Below, piece by piece: positions 1 to 10,147 of a DNA stretch of 64,000 nucleotides. The stretch is from positions 10,811,894 through 10,875,893 of the forward strand of contig NC_012873.2 in assembly GCF_000003195.3 (NCBI RefSeq). Direction: 5' to 3'. The DNA is from Sorghum bicolor. Its lineage: Eukaryota; Streptophyta; Magnoliopsida; Poales; Poaceae. The translations under genes were made by a program, and so were the position numbers. Every line of letters starts with the position of its first letter. The stretch's first letter is position 1. The notes under the pieces are model-generated. The model was not told the origin of the DNA and did not search any database. It saw nothing but the letters and a program-made list of their open reading frames with translations.

Positions 1-134
1 CCGCCGCCGGCGCTGTGGATCCAAGCCTCTTCCAGGGACTGCCGCCGAACCTGCTCGGCAACGTGCAGCTGCCGCCAGAAGCAGCCTACGGATGGAACCC
101 GGGCGCCGCCGGTGGCCGTCCGGCGCCGTTCTAA
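1..134 (+). CDS. C-terminal end of an unidentified host protein (partial)
   Basis: An open frame enters from the left edge (codons in phase with position 3) and ends with TAA at 132-134, giving about 43 residues ending GGRPAPF. It is rich in Pro, Gly, Ala and Leu (for example the segment LFQGLPPNLLGN), with GC-rich third positions as in grass genes. It is followed by an ordinary AT-richer 3' flank. The composition resembles the disordered tails of plant transcription factors, but no domain is visible and I do not recognise the protein. This is the only stretch in the window that looks like normal single-copy host coding sequence. Frame and stop are seen directly; that it is an expressed gene is inference. 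Confidence 0.6.
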   Translation, partial: AAGAVDPSLFQGLPPNLLGNVQLPPEAAYGWNPGAAGGRPAPF

Positions 135-480
135 TAATTGATCAGCCCGCACGCAGACGCAGCTTAGATGGTTAAGTGATTTAGCTCTCTTCTTCCATCT
201 TTTACTTGAATTTGTATCGTGGAGATCGAATTTCCGTCGGAATTGCATATGATTTCGCATGTTGATTAGTAAGTTATCTTAATATTGTTTCAGAATATGT
301 AGCTCGATCGATTTCCGCCATTTCCTTTCGCTATTTCTTGTGTGTCGTCATGCATAACTCTTGTTGCTGTTGACTTGAAGCCAGGTTTTGTACCTTATCA
401 AGATCATCTCTTTTGTTTCCCTGTATTCGGTACCTCGATGAATTAGTCCTTTTTCCGTATAGGACAATATATACTAGTAG
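135..480 (+). other. 3' UTR and downstream flank of the partial gene
   Basis: This AT-rich sequence follows the stop codon of the gene at 1-134 and has no convincing ORF. It probably contains the 3' UTR and polyadenylation region. I see no repeat structure before the MITE that begins at 484. Confidence 0.4.
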
Positions 481-483
481 TAA

Positions 484-714
484 GGCCTTGTTCACTTCCT
501 AAAATTTTGAGTTTTTGGTATTGTAGTACTTTCGTTTTTATTTGACAAATCTTATCCAATCATGGACTAACTAAGCTCAAAAAATTCGTCTCGCGATTTA
601 CAGGCAAACTATGCAATTAGTTTTTATTTTCATTTATATTTAATGTTTCATACATGTGCCATAAGATTCGATGTGACGGAGAATCTTAAAATTTTTTTGA
701 AACTAAACAAGGCC
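484..714. mobile_element. MITE with GGCCTTGTT termini
   Basis: The element starts GGCCTTGTTCAC and ends AACTAAACAAGGCC, which is a terminal inverted repeat. The interior has the pattern of a very common grass MITE family (dACTAA...CTCGCGATTTACAGGCAAACTATGCAATTAG region). Two relatives lie at 53007-53245 and 62059-62306. It is preceded by TAA at 481-483 but not followed by TAA, because its 3' GGCC is shared with the next MITE. The family is probably PIF/Harbinger-like (3-bp target duplications), but the superfamily is inferred. Confidence 0.8.
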
Positions 715-1079
715 AGTCTCAGTGGCCCGTTTCAATGCACTGTTTCCAAAACAAATCCGCTGACAAGGCATCAATGAAACGAATAATGAAACAACCTCCA
801 CAATGCATGAGTTTCACCTTGATGTTTCCTACGCTGGGCAAAGCATTTAATTACTGCAAAATGATTGGATCACATGCAAGATGGTGAAACGATTTAGCCC
901 TCAGTGGAGATTTTATCCCGTTTCACCGCGTGGGAAACAACGCCCGCGGGGTTTCACCATGGTGAAACTACTTCCTTCTCTCTCCTCTTTGTTTAATGCA
1001 AAAGGTGTAGTTTTACTGACATGACGCTCTAATAATAAATGTGCATGACATCCTGGTGAAACCTCCACTGAAACTGGCC
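711..1079. mobile_element. MITE with GGCCAGTCTCAGTGG termini
   Basis: The left end GGCCAGTCTCAGTGG (711-725) and the right end CCACTGAAACTGGCC (1065-1079) are inverted repeats with one mismatch. Inside there are repeated GAAAC and GGTGAAAC motifs. TAA follows at 1080-1082, matching the TAA at 481-483 before the neighbouring MITE. The last 16 bases plus flank (GAAACTGGCCTAAGTA) are repeated at 1100-1115. No coding capacity is present, so this is a non-autonomous DNA transposon. Confidence 0.75.
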
Positions 1080-2080
1080 TAAGTAGAAGGGCAAGAGAGG
1101 AAACTGGCCTAAGTAACGAATTGAGGAATGATAAAATGGTATGGGATAGGCTTGGGGAGCATGTGGAAAGATGTGTGTACTTTTACCCTGGCCTTGTGCA
1201 AACTTCTCTGACTCCCGAGCCTTGGAAGTGAAGGTTTGATCGGTACGAGAAGTGCCTGTTCCTGACACCACCACCACAGGCAGGCACCACCATCATCATC
1301 ATTGCATGCTACAAATTCTGCCATCTCTTCCCACACTCCCATGGACACTGACTCTCAGAATAACTGAAACTGGAAGTCTCTACAACGAACTGACCAATTA
1401 CTACCGTCGTGTCCTGCTGCAGGACAACTAGTAACTTCGGTTGCACGTACTACTACCTTACAATTTCATTTTTTTTATCATGTTCCACCACCGTACCACA
1501 GATATCACCCTGCTCTAGCGCCTGATACCTCCTCCATCGCCGTTTTTGACCATGATCGTTCATACATAACCTGCTGAGTTTCTTTGATCTCCCTTCAGAT
1601 CCGACGCGAGCGCGCCCTCGTCTCCACCACCTCCCAACCCTGCTGTACTCTATTACTGTCTTGATCACCAACACCGGCCGTGTTGATCTGGCGGTCCTAA
1701 TTAAGCCGGTAGCTATGGGGACTCCTTAACTCGTGACGCCCCGAACGAACCCTAACGTCTGGGTGGTCTTGGTCTCTAGCTAGCAACGGCATGTCCATTT
1801 CATTTTGTCCTTTTTTTGTGCATGCATGCAGCACGGGTGAATCCTGCGTGCAAGGGATTAAGCATTTACCTTTTTATATATACCAAAATGTTAGTTTAAT
1901 TTGTTCTGTTTGGTTTTGTTGCTTGATTGTTTCAGACATTCAGTGATTGGACAGTTGTAGAGACTTTCTACAACTGCACTTCTACTAAAATATATTATTC
2001 ACCGTAGATCGAGTAAAATGGTGATAGAAATCAGGGGCATGAGCCCCGTGCATGCGCGAGAGATTAGACTCAGAAAAATA
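1080..2080. other. Intergenic stretch without recognisable features
   Basis: Apart from the duplicated MITE end at 1100-1115, this kilobase shows only short low-complexity ORFs on both strands and no protein I recognise. I found no tRNA-like cloverleaf and no repeat. It may be ordinary gene-flanking sequence. Confidence 0.4.
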
Positions 2081-2348
2081 CTGACTCCTTCCAAAAAGAA
2101 TCGAAATAATATATATTGCTTCCTAGGGATTAAAAAAAATCAAGTTTAGCTAGATTTATATGAAATAATATCAGCATTTATATATTTGAATAGATTTATT
2201 ATGAAAGTATATATATTTCGTGATTAATTTATTGACATTTATTATAAATCATAAATATTATTAGTACATTTTGTATATACTTTTTCAACCTTGAAATTGT
2301 TTGAGAACCAAGAATTCATTTTTTATTCTATGCGGCCGGGGGGGGGAG
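2081..2348. mobile_element. Stowaway-type (Tc1/mariner) MITE, degenerate
   Basis: The element lies between two TA dinucleotides (2079-2080 and 2349-2350). Its left end, CTGACTCCTTCC, and right end, a run of G followed by GGAG, are degenerate forms of the Stowaway terminus CTCCCTCCGTCC. The AT-rich interior, with an atttattatgaaa segment and a ttcaaccttgaaattgtttga segment near the right end, matches the typical grass Stowaway interior. It is non-coding. Confidence 0.75.
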
Positions 2349-2350
2349 TA

Positions 2351-2674
2351 TTTTATGCAGTGCTCTTGCTCCTGTGGTCTCCCGGTTGGGGGGATCTATG
2401 AACGTGCAAGTGCACCACGTTGCAGGTAGAGGGTCAGTGGAAGTCGTACATTTTCGAGGCATACTGCCAGTTTTCAATGCCTGCAGCACCAAACAAGGGA
2501 GCACACGAGGTCTTAGATCTGGCCTCTATTTGATGCCATGCTATCTCATGTTTAAATTTTTGTCCACTGCTCTTGTCAATTTGGACGGTATCTGTGTGAT
2601 CTAGCACGAAGATATGGTTGGTCTTCAGTTTTAAATATTTAGTTTTCTCTGCCTACAATTCACTAGAAGATTTA
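2351..2674. other. Flank between Stowaway MITE and CACTA-A
   Basis: This stretch holds a 76-codon open frame (2374-2604) without a recognisable domain. I see no repeats or RNA genes. It is probably plain intergenic DNA into which CACTA-A inserted. Confidence 0.35.
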
Positions 2675-2677
2675 AAC

Positions 2678-3010
2678 CACTACTGGAAACTCGTTCTTTG
2701 CCGAGGGCCTGAGGCTTTGCCGAGGGCCAAATCTCGGGCACTCGGCAAAGACCTTCTTTGTTTGCCGAGGGCCGCCAACTGAGGCCCTCGGCAAAGAAAA
2801 GCTCTTGGCAAAGACGCCCTCGGCAATTTTAGTGTGCTGAGTAACGGCAGCCGAGCCCCGTCAGCCTTTGCCGAGGGCCACCCGTCAGGCCCTCGGCAAA
2901 GGTTTTTAATTTTTTTTAAAAAAAAAATTCTTTGCCGAGGGCCTTTCCTGTGGCCCTCGGCAAAGACCCCCTTTGGCGAGGGCCAAGCGTAGCCCTCGGT
3001 AAAGATTTTT
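2678..3010. repeat. 5' subterminal repeat array of CACTA-A
   Basis: Many direct and inverted copies of TTTGCCGAGGGC alternate with GCCCTCGGCAAAG, forming short hairpin pairs. In En/Spm such subterminal motifs are binding sites for the TNPA protein that brings the two ends together; that role here is by analogy. The array matches the one at the other end of the element (23765-24215). Confidence 0.9.
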
Positions 3011-3311
3011 TTTGATTTTTGAGTCTAATTTTTTTTGGGCACAAATCACATTATTTTAAACACAATTTTAAAAATTGGCACAAATTTCACTTTTTTATAT
3101 ATATTTCTTGAATTTATTTCAATTCGTCGTAATTTTCCCGCTGTTATAAATTTGAACTGCAGGTGCATGATATAATTAACTGTAGTCTTTCAAAAATGTT
3201 ATTCATGTTATTTGATGTGTGTGGAGTCCCTACGGACAAACTGGAATCAAATTCCGCGCAACTATTACGCGTGACATGATTAGCCACTTCTCAGAAAATT
3301 GATTTAAAATT

Positions 3312-3469
3312 ATATTAAATCTATACGAGGTCTAAAAAATCACGAAACTTGACGAGGTTTCATATTAACACATGTGTAGGATATGTGGAGATGTCTGGGT
3401 TTCGGACATCTGACGTCGCAACTTACTATGACATATGAAGGAGTATAGATTTAATATGAAACCTCGCCA
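3312..3469. repeat. Inverted repeats in the CACTA-A leader
   Basis: Two inverted pairs interleave here. CGAGGTTTCATATTA (about 3354-3368) is the exact complement of TAATATGAAACCTCG (about 3453-3467), and TATTAAATCTATAC (about 3312-3326) pairs with GTATAGATTTAATA (about 3444-3457). They can form alternative hairpins just upstream of the GC-rich leader, where the transcription start of the transposase gene is expected. Confidence 0.6.
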
Positions 3470-3479
3470 AGTGCTCCCT

Positions 3480-4574
3480 TCCTAACGGCCGCCGCACGCC
3501 CGCCCGCCGCGCGCGCCCCCGGCCGCGCGCCCTCCCGCCCCCGCGCGCGCCCCTGGCCGCGCGCACGCTCGCCCGCCCCCGCGCGCCCCCCCAGCCGCGC
3601 GCCTGCCTGCGGCTTCGCCCGCCGCCGCGCGCTCCTCCCCCGCCCGCTCACCCACCGCCGCGCTTCCCCGCCCACCGCCTATCCGAGGACAGAGGAGGTG
3701 GGAGAAGGAGAAGTAGCCCCGTGTTGCGACGTGGTGTCTACCATCGCAAGGTATGGCACCGCTTTCTTCTCTCCCTTGATATTATACATGTGGTGTAGTG
3801 GTGTTCTGGCATGATTTTTGTGTTAGTAGCCTAGCAGTAGCGGTGTTGGTGATTGCATGGAGACGATATATATATATATATACATGTGTGTGTGATCGTT
3901 GGCCATCGTGCCTACGTTTGTTGCAGGTTTTTTGGAACCTCCCGATGTAGGGGAGGTGCTGTCGAAATTTTCAATTGACACCTATTGCCTTTTTATGCAG
4001 GAAAAGAGCACGTCGTAGGAGACCTGGAGGACGCCATTTGTCTTCGTCGGCGTCGCGGTTCTGCCTGCACTGCGTCGCCTCACCACTGCGTCGACTCGCA
4101 TTACACCGGTAGCCTGACTTCACCGACACCCTAGGTATAAATAGCCTCTCTTTCTTATTGTTGTCGTAGATCACGTGACCTAGTTAGGCGTCTCCCGTCC
4201 GAAAGAGATACGGTCGTAGGTATGTGGATCTTTGCATATCTTCGACCGTATCTGTTTTGGATTGTCCACATTTTTTGGACAGCCCGCAGATGCGTAGATG
4301 AGTTTGTTTCCATGGTCCGGTCCTGTCGGAGACAAAGTTTCGACATCACCTCCCTGTTGTTCTTGGGATACACACTCTCCTTTGCAGGACGTGTATCTGG
4401 AGAACGACGAGGAGGTGCTACCGAAATTTTGTCTCGGACAGGACCCGACCATGGAAACTAACTCATCTACGTATCTGCGGGTGGGATTAGGACCTGTCCT
4501 CACCTATTAGACAGTAAGAACACCGCGTAGATGCAATTTATGGTCACAATACTCTGTGATGTAAATGTTAAAGG
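3480..4574 (+). other. GC-rich leader and 5' UTR region of the CACTA-A transposase gene
   Basis: From 3480 to 3680 the sequence is extremely GC-rich and pyrimidine-biased, followed by a candidate splice donor (CGCAAG|GTATGG near 3748) and acceptors (TTTTATGCAG near 4000 and TTTGCAG near 4387). No frame gives a plausible long protein; ORFs here are composition artefacts. A segment around 3918-3990 (GCAGG..., palindromic CCTCCC/GGGGAGG, GTGCTGTCGAAATTTT) recurs near the 3' end of the element at 23283-23340. The exon structure is inferred from splice-like sites only. Confidence 0.45.
4283..4481. repeat. Long near-perfect inverted repeat upstream of the transposase start
   Basis: The left arm (4283-4379) and right arm (4385-4481) are reverse complements over nearly 100 bp with scattered mismatches. 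For example, GCGTAGATGAGTTTGTTTCC pairs with the complement of GGAAACTAACTCATCTACG. The loop is very short. Transcribed, this would give a hairpin of almost 200 nt ending about 95 nt before the ATG at 4575. It could be a source of small RNAs or only a relic of an inverted duplication. Confidence 0.8.
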
Positions 4575-5672
4575 ATGGAGGATCGTGAGTGGATGTACAC
4601 GGGCTGGAGAAGCGGGAATGACTATGACGTTGCATGGGTGAAGGGGGTTGATCTTTTCTTGAAACAAGCATTTGGCCCAGCAGCAGGAGGACATTCTCTA
4701 GTGTGGTGTCCCTGTATGAAATGTGACAACATGCGAAAGGTAGACAAGAAGACCATGGGTAGACATCTTGTGTTCAATGGTTATACGCCTGGCTACCATC
4801 GGTGGATCTACCATGGTGAAGCAGATCGTATAAGAGCGGAGGTGGTGAGACCACGGCTCGAGTCTTTTGATGATGATGCTGGGGTAGCAGACATGTTAGA
4901 TGACACCCACCAAGCTCACTTTGCTGAACAACGTGAGAGGGAGGAGATGGAGGACTCCGCAAAGGGCTTCTACAAAATGTTGGACTCGGCACAGAAACCC
5001 CTTCACGAGCGTACAATGATTTCTCAGCTGGATGTGATTGGACGCTTAATGGGGTTGAAGGCCGAGTTAAACCTGAGTCGAGAAGGCTTCGATAAGATGT
5101 TGGCCGTGTTTGGCACCATGCTACTGGAGAAGCATACTTTGCCGATGAACTTGTACGAGGCAGAAAAAGTCCTTCGTATGCTGAAGATGCCATATGACAA
5201 GATACATGTTTGTCCGAATGGGTGCGTCCTATTTAGGAAAGAACACAAGGATGCAAATTATTGTCCGAAGTGTAAATCCTCTAGGTACCTAGAGGTAGAC
5301 TCTGGTGATGGTCAGAAGAAGCAGCTTCAGATCCCCGCGAGAGTGCTACATCACCTCCCTTTCCTGCCAAGAATCCAACGCCTATTCATGACTGAGGAAT
5401 CCGCAAAACAGATGACATGGCACAAAGATGGCAAACGGTATAATCCTGAGAAGATGGTACATCCGTCAGATGCTGAAGCATGGACGTACTTTAATGACCA
5501 ACATCCTTACAAAGCATCTGAGGCCCTTAATGTACGTGTCGCACTAGCAACAGATGGGTTCAATCCTTATGGAATGATGGCTGCCCATACACATGCTGGC
5601 CCGTTTTTGTTATCCCCCTCAATCTCCCTCCTGGCATCTCATTTCAGTGACATAATGTATTCCTATCATTGA
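4575..5672 (+). pseudogene. CACTA-A TNP2-type transposase, N-terminal part
   Basis: This open frame of 365 codons starts MEDREWMYTGW and begins with a transposase-associated domain (about residues 1-75, with conserved CPCMKCDN cysteines and the motif GYTPGYHRWIYHGE). It continues into the Transposase_21/TNP2 domain: a CPNGC...CPKCKSSRY zinc-binding-like block near residue 220 and the MTWHKDGKR motif near 290. The frame is then lost. A single-base deletion near 5588 shifts it, so the last ~30 codons are not TNP2-like, and in the correct frame a TGA stop lies at 5648-5650. The continuation is at 5651-7073. TNP2 proteins bind and cut CACTA ends in the nucleus. Confidence 0.9.
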
Positions 5673-7073
5673 TAATTCTTGGACATCTGGGTAGTAATAT
5701 GGGTGTGTTCATGGAGCCTGTGATTGATGAATTGATCCACGCTTGGGAGAAGGGGGTATGGACATATGACCGAGCTACAAAGACAAGCTTCAAAATGCAC
5801 GTTTGGTACCACTACTCCCTGCATGACTTCTTGGCATATGGGTTATTCGCTGCCTGGTGTGTTCACGGGAAGTTCCCATGCCCAATATGCAAGGAAGCTG
5901 TGAGGTTCATTTGGTTGAAGAAGGGTGGCAAGTATTCATCGTTCGACCAACATCGTCAATTCCTTCCTCTAGACCATGAATTCAGACAAGACATCAAGAG
6001 CTTTACAAAAGGTGTCAAAGTGATAGACCCTAAACCGCACTTGAGGACTGGTGCCGAGGTTCGTGCTCAGATAGATGCTCTCGTGCCTAATGAACAAGGT
6101 GGTTTTGTGGGATATGGTGAGGAACATATGTGGACTAATAAGTCTGGCTTGACGAGGCTCCCCTATTTCGATGACCTTCTTTTGCCACATAACATTGATG
6201 TAATGCACACTGAAAAGAATATCGCTGAGGCGCTTTGGGGAACACTCATGGACACTGATAAGTCTAAGGACAACGTTAAGGCTAGAGTGGACCTAGCAAT
6301 GTTGTGCGATAGACCAAACCAACATATGCAGCCTCCTAGTGGCCGAAACAAGAACTGTAAAAGGCCTAAGGTGCCTTTTGTCTTAGGCATCGATCAAAGG
6401 AGGGAAGTACTAAAATGGATCCAGACGTTAATGTTCCCAGATGGATATGCAGCGAATCGTAGTAGGGGAGTGAACTTAGCCACTATGCGAGTCAACGGGA
6501 TGAAGAGTCATGACTACCACATTTGGATTGAGCGGCTTCTTCCCGTGATGGTCGGAGGCTATGTCCCCGAGCATGTCTGGCAAGTGCTGGCAGAGTTGAG
6601 CTATTTCTTTCGCCAACTTTGTGCCAAGGAGATATCTCGGACCGTCGCTCATGAGTTGGAAAAAGCGGCACCTGTGTTGCTTTGTAAGCTGGAGAAGATC
6701 TTTCCACCCGGCTTCTTCTTGCCGATGCAGCATCTGATTGTGCACCTCCCGACCGAGGCACGTTTGCGGGGGCCTGTGCAGGCCCGTTGGTGCTATCCAA
6801 TCGAAAGATGTCTAAAGACTCTTCACAAAAAATGTACAAATAAAGCCAGAATTGAGGCTTCCATTGCAGAGGCATGCCTTCGAGAGGAGGTGGCAAACTT
6901 CACGACACTATACTACAAGCAAAACCTTCCTAGCAATCATAATCCACTCCCTCGTTACAATGCCGTCGAAAATGAATCAACCCTCAGCCTTTTCCAAGGC
7001 TAACTAGGCAGCGCAAGTAGATCATCACCGAAGCTATTGGGAAATGAAGAGTGGCGTAGTATAATGCTATATG
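5651..7073 (+). pseudogene. CACTA-A TNP2-type transposase, central part
   Basis: The frame open from 5651 to 7003 carries the rest of the Transposase_21 domain (CPICK near residue 75 of the 5669 ORF, and the hallmark LPHNIDVMHTEKNIAEALWG at 5669-ORF residues ~170-190). It continues through a DUF4218 domain (residues ~285-415, LSYFFRQLCAKEIS and FPPGFFLPMQHLIVHLPTEA). A TAA at 7001-7003 precedes the retrotransposon target site ATATG at 7069-7073. Past the insertion the coding sense resumes at 19806. Upstream it is separated from the N-terminal part by a one-base deletion and a TGA. Confidence 0.88.
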
Positions 7074-10000
7074 TGTCACACCCGGATTTAAGAGAGCATT
7101 CGGGTGCCAAATCACATGTGCGCCAGGATCTCAAAATTCACACACATGGACCGACATCATCAATGGTACAAAACACAGTGTTCAAACGAATTACATAAAT
7201 GAGAGTAAATGTACCATTATTACAAGCCAAACGTTTATCAAAGTGCGGAGGGGAAACATAAACTAAACTGTTCCATAAATAAAGGGGAAACTAAACGCCG
7301 ACGTAGCAGGACCACCTTGCCACAGGAAGGTCGACGGCAGAACCACACGAGCCTAACAACCAGGAGACTCAGGGTAGTCCTCAGGGAAATCGCAATTGTA
7401 CTCCTGATCGTCCGAGCAACCTTTAATGATTATAGCAAGGGTGAGCTCATGTCGAACTCAGCAAGCACAGACGGAAAGTAATGACATGCAAGGCTTAAAA
7501 CAAGGTAAAGCTGACTTGGTTTGACTGCGGTAGCATTTTAGTTGATCGCTTTTAATTATAACAATTACTAGAACAACCTATTACTAAATATGAGTAGCAT
7601 AAACCCAACCCTTAATTAATGTAAGTAGTAATTAGCATCTTTTAAAAGACTATCCTAATTATTATAGTAATCCCGGGATTAACCCCAATTATTACCACAG
7701 GATAGCAATCCTGCCATCACGGAATAGCCATTCCGCCAAAACACGAGGTAGCAACCTCGCCAAGGTCCATCTCCAAGTAACCAGTGAATCCAATTTGCTC
7801 ATCAAGTGAGGGTCTGGGCCGCTCATGACCGTGAGCACGGCTGATATATCAGTTTTACACTCTGCAGAGGTGTGCACGTTCACTCCAAGTCGTGATTCCC
7901 ATTTGCCCGGGGTCGCGACTCCCCAAAACACTTCCAAGGTGAGCAGGCGGGGTCTCACTACGAGACCTTTCACAGGGTCCAACTAATAGGATGCCACTCG
8001 TAAGTTTTTGCCGGGGCGCTCGGCAGTCGATACCCATAGCCATGGCGTACCGATCAACCGACAACTTAATATTCATTACCCAAGTTACTTCCTCACGCCT
8101 ACCCGGAAAGTAACACCCTACTAGTGGAGGTCCTGCTAATTAGTCAAGCCAGAGCCATATAGCTTGGAGCTGCACTGTAAGTCCCAGGGGGCCGCTCCCT
8201 GACTAAGTCCTTACGGAGAGCAGAGACGGGTACGCCCGGCAAACCGGACCACCAACGGTACCCGCTCCCCCTGTCGCCACCATCATCACGATGCTCATAA
8301 GCATCCAACATCGCCATCACCGCAGTGACCAAAGATTCAGCACAATTTAAGCATCAAGTTGAGTAGAGACTAATACTTGTTTAGGCATGTGTATAAGATG
8401 AGTAGAGCAGCTAAGCAAACCTAGTATAGCCTAGTCTACCCAAATACATAACCCCAGGTGAGCAAGGAATAATAAGTAAAGCTAGTCATGTCCTTAGGGT
8501 TTGCATTCATTGGACACATGCATATAAAGTAAATGACATTAATGAGTAGGTTCAAAATGATCGAATGGTGTCTGCACTTGCCTTGATCGAAGTCGGGTTG
8601 CTCGAACTCAGCGGGATCCTGAACCTCTTCCTTCACGAACGTCTCGTTGGCTATACGCGACAATCATCAATCATAGGAACAATACATGCAAGCAAACAAA
8701 CTTAATCAGAAACAGTACACCAAAGCATGCGAAAGCATAAAGCAACTGCACTACTGTATTCTACTCGATGAAACGAAACTATAGCGACCAGAATCACCTA
8801 AATCGGAGTTACGATGCAAAAGTTATGGCTAAAACAAGTTGAATGGCATTTCTGTAGATAAACTGAACTATTTTTCGTAATAAAACTAATTAAAAACTGA
8901 ATTAATAAGGAATTTGGATTAAATCTGCAAAATCTGACGGCTGCAGGGGCTATTAAGCAAAACCAGGGGCACATTTCTAATTACTTTTGAACTCAGCCGG
9001 GCCGCGGGTTAATTTTAAAGAAAGGCAGGGGCCTTTTCGCAAAGCGGCAGGGGCGCGCGGGGGTGCTGGCCGGCTCGGCCACGTGGCGGCTCGGGAGTGG
9101 CCGGTCCACGGCACTGTGCTGTGGACCGGGGGAGGGGGTGGCGGTCCACCGGTCCATGGTGGACCGGGCGCGGGGGCGGCGCTGGCGGCTACGTGGACCG
9201 AGTCCACGTGGACCGGCCGCACGGGGCGCTGGGCCGCGGTCCACCGTGGACCGCGCGTGGGCACGCGAGCGGCGGGACCGCGGCGGCGCGGCGGGCAGGG
9301 ACGGCGGCGCCATGGCCACCGCCGGCGAGGTCGCGGGCACGGCCCTACGGGGCGAGACGGGGCAAGCCGAGGGCATCACCGGGGTCGGCACGACGCGGCG
9401 AGGACGGGGCACTGCTCACCTTCGCGAAACCAGCAGCACGGAGAGGAGTGCGACGGCGGCGACGGCGAGGTTGACGGCGGCGGCGCGGTTTTCGGCGAAA
9501 CGAACACGCGGCGGCTCGGGAGCGAGGCTAGGGTTTAGGGGGGTGCGGGCGGCCGAGGGACGCTATTTATAGCGCGGGCGAACCTCGGTTCGCGGGATTG
9601 GCGCGGAAGCCGAGGGGGAGGCGGCGCGGCTGTTGCTCCCGTCCGATTCGGACGGAGCTCGGGGATGACAGGTGGGTCCCACCTGCGGGGCCCACCGGTC
9701 AGCGAGTGGGCGAGAGAGGAGCGGGGTGCGCTGCGGCTGGGCGGGTGAGCTGGGCCGCGGCCCACTTGGGTGCGCAGGGGGAGGGGAGGGGGAGAGGAAG
9801 GAGGGGCCGGGCCGAGGGGGGGGGGGAAGGAGCCGGCCCAAGAGGGAGTGAGAAGCCTTTTTTTAAAAAAAAAAAATCAGATTTCTCCTACTTAATTCTT
9901 TCTCCAAAACAAAGCAAAACAAGCGCAAATAAATAAATAGAATCAAGCAAAAATTATGCTGCAGCATGAATGCAAACTCAAACATGTTTCTACCTTATAT

Positions 10001-10112
10001 TTAATTTTATTTAATTTTGTAAATTATTTAATAATTCCCAAAAATTCAAACTGAGCCGAAATTAAATCAAAATTTAAACTAAATTTGAAATTCAAAAATT
10101 TGGAGTGTTATA
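7074..10112 (-). repeat. 3' LTR of the 7074-19800 chromovirus
   Basis: On the plus strand it reads TGTCACACCCGG...GAGTGTTATA. On the element strand it starts TATAACACTCC, so the usual first dinucleotide TG appears as TA, and it ends GTGTGACA. It contains a long AT-rich portion, a very GC-rich block (9000-9800) and a TATA motif at 9564-9571 (minus strand). Both-strand ORFs in the GC-rich block are not genes. Confidence 0.95.
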
Positions 10113-10135
10113 AACCTACCCCCCTTAAAAGAATC
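10113..10135 (-). other. Polypurine tract of the chromovirus
   Basis: On the minus strand, TTTTAAGGGGGGTAGG lies directly before the 3' LTR. It is the expected primer site for plus-strand synthesis in reverse transcription. Confidence 0.8.
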
Positions 10136-10147
10136 TCGTCCTCGAGA

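Noticed and set aside
1029..1674. Minus-strand frames of 73-82 codons
   Set aside because: No motif, overlapping alternatives, and partly inside a MITE.
2698..3000. Regularly spaced short repeats that could be mistaken for a CRISPR array
   Set aside because: They are alternating direct and inverted copies of CACTA subterminal motifs in a plant genome, with no constant-length spacers.
3451..3675. Minus-strand 74-codon Arg/Ala/Gly-rich frame
   Set aside because: It lies in the extreme GC-rich leader of CACTA-A, with no start context or motif. It is antisense to the expected transcript.
8977..9936. Several overlapping long frames on both strands (up to 183 codons), repeated at 18665-19673
   Set aside because: They lie in the GC-rich part of the chromovirus LTRs, are open in many frames at once, and translate to Ala/Gly/Arg/Pro-rich sequence. 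They are composition artefacts.
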